From the NCBI GenBank assembly GCA_964432715.1, contig CAYSOW010000090.1:1-8388 (forward strand): a stretch of DNA of 8,388 nt, in the 5' to 3' direction. The notes under the pieces were generated by a model. That model was not told where the DNA came from. It did no database searches and was given only the letters and a program-made list of their open reading frames with translations. Made by a program: the position numbers and the translations under genes. The stretch comes from Phocaeicola_A sp964432715 (lineage in GTDB: Bacteria; Bacteroidota; Bacteroidia; Bacteroidales; Bacteroidaceae). Of this stretch, positions 1-6,111 are shown piece by piece. The stretch's first letter is position 1; the number at the start of each line of letters is the position of its first letter.

Positions 1-1937
1 TTATACAGCACCCGCATCGAATTTGCCACGGCGAGCAAAGCGACGCCCACATCGGCGAAGACGGCGGCCCAGAGAGAGGCGAAGCCTAGGGCACCGGCTA
101 AGAGGACGAGCACCTTCACGGCGATGGCACCGACGATGTTCTGATGGACGATGCGCTTCGTGTACTTGCCGATGCGAAGGGCTACGGCTACACGGGAAGG
201 CATGTCGTTCTGGATGACGATATCGGCACTCTCGATGGCGGCATCACTACCCAGACCACCCATGGCGATGCCAACGTGACTCATGGCCAGCACCGGAGCG
301 TCATTCATGCCGTCGCCCACAAAAGCAACCGACTTTCGCTCGTCGCGCGTCAGTTGTGTGATGTAGGCCGCTTTATCCTCCGGCAACAACTCGGCATGCG
401 CATATTGAATGCCCAGTTGAGTGGCAAAGTACTCCACAATCTCGCGCTTGTCGCCCGAGAGGAGATGCACCTCCTGAACACCCTCGCGCTTGAGATCAGT
501 AATTGTCTGCGTGGCATCCTCCTTCAATGTATCCGACAGGAAGAGCGTGCCGGCGTAGCTGCCGTCGATGGCACAAAGTACCAGCGTTGCAATACTTCCA
601 CTGAAATCGCGCGGCACCGTTACACCCTCACGCGCCATCAATCGCGCATTACCCACCAGCACCCGATGGCCCTCGATGACCGCCGCTACTCCATGACCGG
701 AGATTTCGTTCATCTCTGCAATCGGAAGCAGCTGCGCTCCCTGCGCTTTGGCATAAGTCACCACCGCCTGCGCAATGGGGTGCGTACTCTTGGCCTCCAC
801 ACTCATCACCCGGCTCAGGAAAGAGGCTGCGTCAACCCCCTCGGCCAAGTCGGTCTCAGCCACCTCAAACTTACCCTTGGTCAACGTACCGGTCTTATCG
901 AACGCGATGGCATCCACCTGCGTAATGGCATCCAGATAGTTACTACCTTTAAAGAGAATGCCCAACTTGGAAGCGGCGCCGATGCCGGCGAAGTAGCCCA
1001 GCGGCACACTAATCACCAATGCACAAGGGCAAGAGATGACCAGGAAAACCAGTCCCCTACGGAACCACTCCGAGAAAACATAGTCGAAAGGCAGCACCTG
1101 TGCCACCAAGGCAGGCACCAAAGCGATGCCCACCGCCAAGACAATCACGATGGGGGTATAGATATGTGCAAATTTACGAATGAATAGTTCGGTGGGCGCC
1201 TTACGTTCCGCCGCATCCTTCACCAACGAAAGGATACGCGCCAACGTACTCTGGTCGTAGAGCTTCGTCACCTTCACCCGAATGCTGCGGTCGCTGACAA
1301 TCATGCCGGCCAGCACCGCCTCACCCTGATGCAACGTGCGCGGCACACTCTCGCCGGTGAGCGCCGAAGTATCAAAGGAAGCCTCGTTCCCCAACAGTTC
1401 GCCATCCAACGGCACCCGCTCGCCGGGCTTGAGTTCAATCACCTCGCCGATGGCCACCTCCGTCGGAGCCACTTCTGTCAGCACCTCGCCGCGCACCACC
1501 CGCGTACGTTCCGGGCGCACATCCAGCAGATTGCTGATGTTGCGTGAGGCACGGTCGACTGCCCCATCCTGCAAAATCTCACCCACCGTGTAGAAGAGCA
1601 TCACCGCCACCGCCTCGGGATACTCTCCGATGCAAAAGGCTCCCACCGACGCGATGGCCATCAGGGTAAACTCGCTGAAGAAGTCGCCCTCCCTCATCTC
1701 CTCCCATGCCTCGCGAAAGACCGGGATGCCCACCGGCAAGAAAGCAACCAAGTAGTAGAGGATAGAATAATAGGAGTCGTCAAAGGAAGGAATGAAATGC
1801 TCCATAAGGAGACCACCCACCAATAGGACGGCTGAAATAATGGGGCATAACCATTCGTTGTCATGAGACTCCTCGTGACTATGTTCGTGATGTTCTGAGC
1901 GCTGATCGGGCTCAACGGCGTTGCGTGTGTTACTCAT
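1..1937 (-). CDS. zntA: Zn/Cd/Pb-exporting P1B-2 type ATPase (3' end cut by window)
   Basis: Inner-membrane pump that uses ATP to expel divalent soft metals. Reading from the ATG at 1937 the frame stays open for 645 codons and leaves the window with two bases of the next codon, so only the last residue or residues and the stop are missing. Visible P-type motifs: actuator TGES at residues 194-197, metal-site CPC at 303-305, phosphorylated Asp347 in DKTGT, nucleotide-binding His386-Pro387, hinge GDGMNDAP at 541-548. Asn600 and Lys608 in the seventh helix and Asp629 in the eighth match the ZntA-type (P1B-2) metal site rather than copper pumps. There is no N-terminal heavy-metal-associated domain; instead residues 15-25 are rich in His and Glu (five His), a likely metal-binding tail. 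No usual MerR or ArsR regulator is visible beside it. Family assignment is firm; the exact metal is inferred. Confidence 0.95.
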   Translation of the reverse strand, partial: MSNTRNAVEPDQRSEHHEHSHEESHDNEWLCPIISAVLLVGGLLMEHFIPSFDDSYYSILYYLVAFLPVGIPVFREAWEEMREGDFFSEFTLMAIASVGAFCIGEYPEAVAVMLFYTVGEILQDGAVDRASRNISNLLDVRPERTRVVRGEVLTEVAPTEVAIGEVIELKPGERVPLDGELLGNEASFDTSALTGESVPRTLHQGEAVLAGMIVSDRSIRVKVTKLYDQSTLARILSLVKDAAERKAPTELFIRKFAHIYTPIVIVLAVGIALVPALVAQVLPFDYVFSEWFRRGLVFLVISCPCALVISVPLGYFAGIGAASKLGILFKGSNYLDAITQVDAIAFDKTGTLTKGKFEVAETDLAEGVDAASFLSRVMSVEAKSTHPIAQAVVTYAKAQGAQLLPIAEMNEISGHGVAAVIEGHRVLVGNARLMAREGVTVPRDFSGSIATLVLCAIDGSYAGTLFLSDTLKEDATQTITDLKREGVQEVHLLSGDKREIVEYFATQLGIQYAHAELLPEDKAAYITQLTRDERKSVAFVGDGMNDAPVLAMSHVGIAMGGLGSDAAIESADIVIQNDMPSRVAVALRIGKYTKRIVHQNIVGAIAVKVLVLLAGALGFASLWAAVFADVGVALLAVANSMRVLY

Positions 1938-1966
1938 ATCTTGTATTTTTAGTACGTAGGATGCCA

Positions 1967-1998
1967 CAAAGATAGAGGTTTCAACGAAAGTCGCCAAA
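1967..1998 (-). promoter_or_regulatory. Bacteroidetes-type promoter of the metal ATPase gene
   Basis: On the minus strand a -33 TTTG (1998-1995) and a -7 TATCTTTG (1974-1967) are separated by 20 bases, a full match to the Bacteroides TTTG/TAnnTTTG pattern. Transcription would begin near 1960, giving a leader of about 23 bases before the ATG at 1937. That leader is A-rich with no clear Shine-Dalgarno sequence, as is common in Bacteroidetes. Confidence 0.75.
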
Positions 1999-2048
1999 CT
2001 TCCGCGCAGATTTTCTCAAAAAGTGGTGCAAAGGCGGTAATAACAGCA

Positions 2049-2100
2049 GGGCCGCGCACCGGAACAGGATGCCAAGCACCCTTTTCCGATTCGACGGCCC
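2049..2100. other. GC-rich nested hairpin after dedA
   Basis: Three nested inverted pairs are visible: GGGCCG (2049-2054) with CGGCCC (2095-2100), CGGAA (2060-2064) with TTCCG (2084-2088), and GGATGC (2067-2072) with GCACCC (2076-2081, one G-T pair on the minus strand) around a 3-base loop. It lies 6 bases past the dedA stop, so it would form the 3' end of the glnS-dedA transcript. No T-run follows it on the minus strand, so it is not a textbook intrinsic terminator. It may stabilise the RNA 3' end or be a dispersed element. The fold is seen; the role is unknown. Confidence 0.45.
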
Positions 2101-2106
2101 CAAAGC

Positions 2107-2739
2107 TTATTTTTTATGTTTCTTAAATCCGGCGTAGAGCAAATAGAGCACCACCAGCAAAAGAATGCCGAAGACCACATATTTAAAGAGGTCGTTGTAC
2201 TCCTCCACCTTCGCCATCAACTCCTCCAGAGGAAGGATGGAATGGAAGTAATAGCCCACAAAGGCCAACACGCTGTTCCATGCCAATGCACCCAACGTGG
2301 TGTAAAGCAGGAACGTCGTCAGCTTCATCTTGGCCAAACCGGCCGGGATGGAAATCAACTGACGGATGGCAGGAAGCAAACGACCGACGAAAGTCGAAAC
2401 GGCTCCGTGCTGGTCGAAGTACTCCTCGGCGTGCTTCACCTTCGCCTCATCAATCAGGCAGAGATGGCCCAGACGACTGTTGGCGAAACGGTAGACCACC
2501 GGGCGACCGAGGTAGTAAGCCAACGCATAGTTGACGAGCGCACCAATGTTTGCGCCCAACGTTGCGAAGAACACCACCGCGTAGATATTCAGTTCACCCC
2601 CTGCCGCCTTATAAGCTGCCGGCGTCACCACCACCTCCGAAGGGAAAGGGATGAACGAACTCTCTATCGCCATCATCGCCGTGATACTTCCATAATTCAG
2701 GTGCTCAATGCACCACTGCAAAAGTACGGCTGAATCCAT
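2107..2739 (-). CDS. DedA/VTT-family inner-membrane protein
   Basis: A 210-residue polytopic membrane protein of the DedA (SNARE-associated/VTT) family. Members act in proton-dependent membrane homeostasis, and some flip undecaprenyl phosphate or phospholipid back across the membrane. Family marks: acidic residues Glu26 and Glu35 around the FIPFPSE segment (29-35) in the first re-entrant region, and G-R-x-x-P-x-x-R (119-126) followed by the IPAG turn (131-134), giving the conserved Arg120, Pro123 and Arg126. Hydrophobic stretches cover about 54-77, 141-167 and 188-205, and the C-terminus ends in a Lys/His-rich tail. Length is typical. The start lies 5 bases after the glnS stop and an AGG sits almost against the ATG, so it is probably translated by coupling from glnS. 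The actual lipid substrate cannot be read from sequence. Confidence 0.93.
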   Translation of the reverse strand: MDSAVLLQWCIEHLNYGSITAMMAIESSFIPFPSEVVVTPAAYKAAGGELNIYAVVFFATLGANIGALVNYALAYYLGRPVVYRFANSRLGHLCLIDEAKVKHAEEYFDQHGAVSTFVGRLLPAIRQLISIPAGLAKMKLTTFLLYTTLGALAWNSVLAFVGYYFHSILPLEELMAKVEEYNDLFKYVVFGILLLVVLYLLYAGFKKHKK

Positions 2740-2744
2740 TCCTA

Positions 2745-4484
2745 TTATTTATTCATTTTATTACTCCAAGTATCCTTCAATGATACCGTGCGGTTGAACA
2801 CCAAATGATCCGGTGTAGAATCCTTGTCGACCGTGAAGTAACCGATACGCTGGAACTGCAGATAATCGAGCGGTTTAGCATCCGCCAGGAATTTCTCCAC
2901 ATAGCAGCAAGGAAGCACCTTCAACGAATCCTCGTTGATCATCTCCTTCATCGCCTCCAGTGAAGAGCAATCTTTCGCCTCTTTGATGGCCGCCATCTCG
3001 TCACGCGGGTTCTCCACCTTCCAGAGACGGTCGTACAGACGAACCTCCGCCTGCAGACAGTGGTTGGCGCTCACCCAGTGGAGCGTACCCTTCACCTTAC
3101 GGTCGCTGCCCGGCATACCGCTGCGTGATTCGGGGTCGTACTCACAGTAAACCTCCTCCACCTCACCGGCGTCGTTCTTCTTGCAGCCTGTACACTTCAC
3201 AATGTAGGCATTCTTCAGGCGCACCTCCTGACCCGGAGTCATGCGGAAATATTTCTTCGGAGCATCCTCCATGAAGTCCTCGCGCTCAATCCAGAGCTCG
3301 CGACTGAACTCGATGGTGTGCGAACCGGCATTCAAATCCTCGGGGTTATTGATGGCTTCCATCTCCTCCACCTGACCTTCCGGATAGTTTGTGATAATCA
3401 GTTTCACCGGATTGATCACCGCAGAGACACGTGTTGCACGGGCATTCAAATCCTCACGCACCGCACTCTCCAACAAACTGAACTCATTCAGTGCGTCGTA
3501 AGTGGTGTAACCAATCTTATCCACAAAGTTACGGATAGACTCAGGCGAATAACCGCGACGGCGGAAACCGCAGAGTGTCGGCATACGGGGATCGTCCCAA
3601 CCGTTGACCAAACCCTCCTTCACCAAGATCAGCAAGTTACGCTTACTCATCAAGGTATAGTTCAGGTTCAGCTTGTTGAACTCAGTCTGGCGGGGACGGT
3701 TGTCATCCAGATCCTTACCCTCCTTCAACCAATCGATGAAGAGATCGTACAACGGACGGTGCACCACAAACTCCAGCGTACAGAGCGAGTGCGTAACCCC
3801 CTCGAAGTAATCGCTCTGACCATGCGCAAAGTCATACATCGGATAAGCCTTCCACTTATCGCCCGTACGGTGATGCGGCACGTTCAAGATACGATAGATA
3901 ATCGGGTCACGGAAGTGCATATTCGGGTTCGCCATATCAATCTTGGCACGGAGCACCATAGAGCCCTCCTCCGCCTCACCGCTGTTCATCTTCTCAAAGA
4001 GCTGCAAGCTCTCCTCGATGGGGCGGTTACGGTACGGACTCTCCACACCCGGCTGCGTCGGAGTACCCTTCTGCTGAGCAATCTGCTCGGCCGACTGCTC
4101 GTCGATATAAGCCTTACCCTCCTTAATCAAGCGTACGGCAAAGTCCCACAACTGTTGGAAATAGTCGGAAGCGTAGTAAACGTTTCCCCACTGGAAGCCC
4201 AGCCACTGGATATCCTCCTTGATGGCATCCACATATTCCATATCCTCTTTGGTAGGATTGGTATCATCGAAACGTAAATTACAAACGCCGCCATATTTGG
4301 CAGCCATACCAAAGTCCATGCAGATGGCCTTGGCGTGACCGATATGAAGATAACCGTTCGGTTCCGGCGGGAAACGAGTCTGTACTCTACCCCCATTCTT
4401 ACCCTCTTTCAGGTCATTCTCTACAGCCTGCTCAATGAAGTTCAGACTCTTCTTTTCCGTAATTTCTGCGTTTTTTTCAGTCAT
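2745..4484 (-). CDS. glnS: Glutaminyl-tRNA synthetase
   Basis: Cytoplasmic class I aminoacyl-tRNA synthetase that charges tRNA-Gln with glutamine using ATP. The 579 residues are slightly longer than E. coli GlnRS (554), mostly through an N-terminal extension. The class I signature PPEPNGYLHIGH is at residues 39-50 and the second signature MSKR (KMSKS equivalent) at 279-282. The Rossmann core is followed by the beta-barrel anticodon-binding region from about residue 350. Within that region Cys431-x2-Cys434 and Cys447 form a cysteine cluster not present in E. coli GlnRS. Start: AAAGGA at 4498-4493 lies 8 bases before the ATG, the clearest ribosome binding site in the window. It is the first gene of a unit with dedA. 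GlnRS rather than GluRS is supported by full-length resemblance and the HSLCTLEF..HRPLYD segment. Confidence 0.97.
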   Translation of the reverse strand: MTEKNAEITEKKSLNFIEQAVENDLKEGKNGGRVQTRFPPEPNGYLHIGHAKAICMDFGMAAKYGGVCNLRFDDTNPTKEDMEYVDAIKEDIQWLGFQWGNVYYASDYFQQLWDFAVRLIKEGKAYIDEQSAEQIAQQKGTPTQPGVESPYRNRPIEESLQLFEKMNSGEAEEGSMVLRAKIDMANPNMHFRDPIIYRILNVPHHRTGDKWKAYPMYDFAHGQSDYFEGVTHSLCTLEFVVHRPLYDLFIDWLKEGKDLDDNRPRQTEFNKLNLNYTLMSKRNLLILVKEGLVNGWDDPRMPTLCGFRRRGYSPESIRNFVDKIGYTTYDALNEFSLLESAVREDLNARATRVSAVINPVKLIITNYPEGQVEEMEAINNPEDLNAGSHTIEFSRELWIEREDFMEDAPKKYFRMTPGQEVRLKNAYIVKCTGCKKNDAGEVEEVYCEYDPESRSGMPGSDRKVKGTLHWVSANHCLQAEVRLYDRLWKVENPRDEMAAIKEAKDCSSLEAMKEMINEDSLKVLPCCYVEKFLADAKPLDYLQFQRIGYFTVDKDSTPDHLVFNRTVSLKDTWSNKMNK

Positions 4485-4492
4485 AACGTTAT

Positions 4493-4498
4493 TCCTTT
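4493..4498 (-). promoter_or_regulatory. Strong ribosome binding site of glnS
   Basis: AAAGGA on the minus strand, 8 bases before the glnS ATG. It stands out because most genes here have A-rich leaders without a good Shine-Dalgarno sequence. It fixes the glnS start at 4484. Confidence 0.7.
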
Positions 4499-4511
4499 AT
4501 ACTTATGCGTG

Positions 4512-4519
4512 CAAAATTA
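4512..4519 (-). promoter_or_regulatory. Likely -7 box of the glnS-dedA unit
   Basis: TAATTTTG on the minus strand matches TAnnTTTG and is followed by CA, as often seen. Transcription would start near 4505, about 20 bases before the ATG. No TTTG is present at the expected -33 distance (the bases there read CAAG), so this is a half match. Confidence 0.5.
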
Positions 4520-4602
4520 ATGAATATTTTTGGACCCGCCTTGTTTTCCGTGCGCTATTCTCTCCCGAAGCAAAAAAATAATTCACCTTTTTACACCCAC
4601 TC

Positions 4603-4633
4603 CTTGTTTCTAATGAAATAATCATTAAATTTG
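4603..4633 (+). promoter_or_regulatory. Plus-strand promoter candidate, distal
   Basis: CTTG (4603-4606), a one-base miss to TTTG, then 19 bases and a perfect -7 TAAATTTG (4626-4633). It is divergent from glnS. A transcript from here would run to the terminator at 4833-4860, about 220 bases. It would cover a 45-codon frame at 4675-4812 that I do not regard as a convincing gene. Confidence 0.35.
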
Positions 4634-4735
4634 CATCGGGTGATTCCTTTAACGCTTTGAATCCCCTGTCAAAGATGAAAAAGTGCACAAAATACACCGA
4701 AAAACATAAAACATGTTGTAGAACATATAAATTTG

Positions 4736-4767
4736 TTTGGACGGTATTAAAAAATGCTTCATCTTTG
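4736..4767 (+). promoter_or_regulatory. Plus-strand promoter of the candidate small RNA
   Basis: TTTG (4736-4739), 20 bases, then CATCTTTG (4760-4767), one base away from the TAnnTTTG consensus and followed by CAG. Transcription would begin near 4773. No gene of any size starts between this box and the terminator at 4833, so the promoter seems to serve a short untranslated RNA. Confidence 0.55.
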
Positions 4768-4772
4768 CAGTG

Positions 4773-4860
4773 TTATCCTGAAAACAATCTTTTTACCTTA
4801 AAAAAAAACTAATACCTATTGAAAACGAAAAAGGGCTCTTTGTGAAAAGGGCCCTTTTTT
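4773..4860 (+). ncRNA. Candidate small RNA of about 88 bases
   Basis: The stretch is bounded by a good Bacteroidetes-type promoter on the left and a textbook intrinsic terminator on the right. It lacks any ATG, and the only start-like codon is a TTG at 4819 that opens an 8-codon frame ending inside the terminator. The first 60 bases are A- and T-rich and probably unstructured, with a run of nine A's (4801-4808 plus flanking A), and the 3' half is the terminator hairpin. This layout, a single-stranded seed region plus terminator stem, resembles trans-acting small RNAs. I do not recognise a named family. An alternative is the 3' part of a longer transcript from the promoter at 4603-4633. The 5' end is estimated from the -7 box. 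Confidence 0.45.
4833..4860 (+). terminator. Intrinsic terminator with GNRA tetraloop
   Basis: GGGCTCTTT (4833-4841) pairs with AAAGGGCCC (4846-4854) through nine pairs including one T-G, closed by the GTGA tetraloop (4842-4845, GNRA class), and six T's follow (4855-4860). The five A's before the stem mean the opposite strand also reads hairpin plus T-run, so it may work in both directions. Confidence 0.88.
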
Positions 4861-5201
4861 ACTTTATACCTTGCATACGTTTTTTCAACTCTTATTTTCC
4901 TCTTTTTCTTGCTTTTAATCTCTCGCCTTCCGGATTTATTTTGCGACAATCTGTTTTTCCGAATACATATCTATGCATTTCCACTTTTCACCTCCGCAAT
5001 CTTCTTTCCAGAAGCAGAGTGCCTCCATGCCTTCTTTTTACGAGAAAAGCCGTTTTTCTTTTATTCACAATTCCAAATTTTTAAATTACGGAATTAAAAA
5101 GTACGTTTTAGGAACAAAAGAGCAGCCAAAGGAAACTCGAAGGGAAGGGGAAAGTTTACCTGAGAAGGCAGGAAAAAGCCAAAGGAAGCCAAAGGAGGGA
5201 C
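4861..5201. other. Gene-free AT-rich spacer with strand-composition switch
   Basis: I find no gene here. The open frames have no promoter, no ribosome binding site and low-complexity content. The plus strand is strongly pyrimidine-rich from about 4868 to 5065 (many CTT and TTTTC runs) and then purine-rich from about 5090 to 5222 (many GGAA and AAAG runs). The second half carries a short repeated word, listed separately. It separates two converging transcripts, the plus-strand small-RNA candidate and the minus-strand tRNA-Ser. Confidence 0.5.
5124..5196. repeat. Three copies of AGCCAAAGGA
   Basis: The 10-base word AGCCAAAGGA occurs at 5124-5133, 5177-5186 and 5187-5196, the last two abutting in tandem. 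They lie in the purine-rich half of the spacer just beyond the tRNA-Ser terminator. Function unknown; simple slippage in purine-rich DNA would explain the tandem pair. Confidence 0.5.
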
Positions 5202-5249
5202 AAAAAAGAAAGTCCCCTGAAGCAACCATACAGAGCTTCGGGAGACTTC
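5202..5249 (-). terminator. Intrinsic terminator of tRNA-Ser
   Basis: Read on the minus strand, GAAGTCTCC (5249-5241) pairs with GGGGAC-TTC (5217-5208, one bulged T and one G-T pair). The inner stem GAAGC (5239-5235) pairs with GCTTC (5223-5219) around an 11-base loop, and six T's follow (5207-5202). It begins 20 bases after the tRNA CCA end, as expected for a singly transcribed tRNA. Confidence 0.75.
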
Positions 5250-5268
5250 GATTATATTATACTACACA

Positions 5269-5359
5269 TGGCGGAAAGAGTGGGATTCAAACCCACGGAA
5301 CAGCAAAGCCGTTCACCGGATTTCGAGTCCGGCCCATTCGGTCACTCTGGCATCTTTCC
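5269..5359 (-). tRNA. tRNA-Ser, anticodon CGA
   Basis: A 91-base class II tRNA reading UCG codons. The acceptor stem pairs GGAAAGA (5359-5353) with TCTTTCC (5279-5273), followed by discriminator G and an encoded CCA (5271-5269). The anticodon stem CCGGA/TCCGG encloses loop CTCGAAA with anticodon CGA at 5325-5323 and T33. A long variable arm (AACGG, 5-base loop, CTGTT) is the serine hallmark. The T arm is GTGGG/CCCAC with loop TTTGAAT. It lies between queC and a gene-free spacer, with its own -7 box and terminator. Confidence 0.97.
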
Positions 5360-5364
5360 GGGGA

Positions 5365-5372
5365 CAAAAGTA
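5365..5372 (-). promoter_or_regulatory. -7 box of tRNA-Ser
   Basis: TACTTTTG on the minus strand fits TAnnTTTG and ends 5 bases before the mature tRNA 5' end, so the transcript would start almost at the tRNA itself. The nearest upstream TTTG (5400-5397) is 24 bases away, longer than the usual 19-21, so the -33 element is uncertain. Confidence 0.5.
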
Positions 5373-5415
5373 ATACTTTATTTGGAAAGTGGCACCCAAA
5401 ATGACGAATTTATTT

Positions 5416-6093
5416 TTAATTATTTTTTAAAGCTTTCATTGACAGATACTTCTCTAATCCCTCACGACGCAATTTGCAGGCGGGACAATGGCCACAGCCG
5501 TCGCCCGGCACCCCGTTGTAGCAAGTCAAAGTGCGCGTACGAACCAAGTCGAGTACCCCCAGCTCATCCGCCAAGGCCCAAGTTTCCGCCTTGTCAATCC
5601 ACATCAACGGCGTATGCAGCACAAACTGCTCCTCCATCGCCAGGTTGAGCGTCACATTGAGCGACTTGATAAAAGCGTCGCGACAGTCGGGATAACCACT
5701 GAAGTCCGTCTGCGACACCCCCGTCACAATGTGATTGATGCCACGCTCACGGGCAAACACCGCCGCAATGCTCAAGAAGAAGAGATTACGACCCGGCACG
5801 AAAGTATTCGGGAAACTATCCGCCGGCTTCTCCTGATCCATCACCAGCGACGGATTCGTCAGCGAATTGCTACCCAATCGACCAATGAAAGAAACATCCA
5901 TCACATGAAACTCCACGCCCGCCTCCTCGGCAATCGCGCGTGCCAGCTCCACCTCCTTCTGATGCTTCTGACCATAGAGAAAACTCAGCGCAACGACCCG
6001 TTTAAAACGACGTTTCGCCCAAAACAAACAGGTGGTCGAGTCTTGACCGCCGCTAAACACCACCAATGCGGCCTCTTTATTCATCGGATTCAT
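5416..6093 (-). CDS. queC: 7-cyano-7-deazaguanine (preQ0) synthase
   Basis: Cytoplasmic enzyme of queuosine synthesis that converts 7-carboxy-7-deazaguanine plus ammonia and ATP to preQ0. The 225-residue length is normal for the family. The ATP-pyrophosphatase P-loop SGGQDS is at residues 14-19, and the zinc site is Cys191, Cys200, Cys203 and Cys206 in the C-x8-CGHCPAC block near the C-terminus. Other conserved parts are LYGQKH (39-44) and FVPGRN around residue 98-103. The ATG at 6093 is preferred over the second Met three codons later because an AGG lies 8 bases upstream. It begins 18 bases after the yhhQ stop on the same strand, so the two form a unit and QueC expression should follow the leader upstream of yhhQ. 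The other queuosine genes (folE, queD, queE, queF, tgt) are not in the window. Confidence 0.97.
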   Translation of the reverse strand: MNPMNKEAALVVFSGGQDSTTCLFWAKRRFKRVVALSFLYGQKHQKEVELARAIAEEAGVEFHVMDVSFIGRLGSNSLTNPSLVMDQEKPADSFPNTFVPGRNLFFLSIAAVFARERGINHIVTGVSQTDFSGYPDCRDAFIKSLNVTLNLAMEEQFVLHTPLMWIDKAETWALADELGVLDLVRTRTLTCYNGVPGDGCGHCPACKLRREGLEKYLSMKALKNN

Positions 6094-6111
6094 ACGAACT
6101 ACCTATTAAAA

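Noticed and set aside
1..3. TTA at the very start of the window as the ATPase stop codon (TAA)
   Set aside because: It is out of frame: the ATPase frame places bases 5-3 as a Tyr codon and leaves bases 2-1 as the first two bases of the next codon, so the stop lies outside the window.
144..1187. Long plus-strand frame of 347 codons
   Set aside because: It lies entirely antisense to the P-type ATPase, whose motifs are complete in the other strand; the translation is rich in His, Arg and Gln as expected of a shadow frame.
3318..4277. Long plus-strand frame of 319 codons
   Set aside because: Antisense shadow of glnS, with no leader signals and no recognisable domain.
5198..5216. Simple hairpin GGGAC/GTCCC as the tRNA-Ser terminator
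   Set aside because: The longer stem at 5208-5249 uses the same GTCCC, is much more stable and is followed directly by six T's on the minus strand.
4973..5404. Plus-strand frame of 143 codons across the tRNA-Ser region
   Set aside because: It reads antisense through tRNA-Ser and its terminator, with no promoter or ribosome site. The part over the tRNA is a false protein generated by the tRNA gene.
5268..5648. Plus-strand frame starting MAERVGFKPTEQQS
   Set aside because: This is the familiar spurious translation of the antisense strand of tRNA-Ser, continuing antisense into queC.
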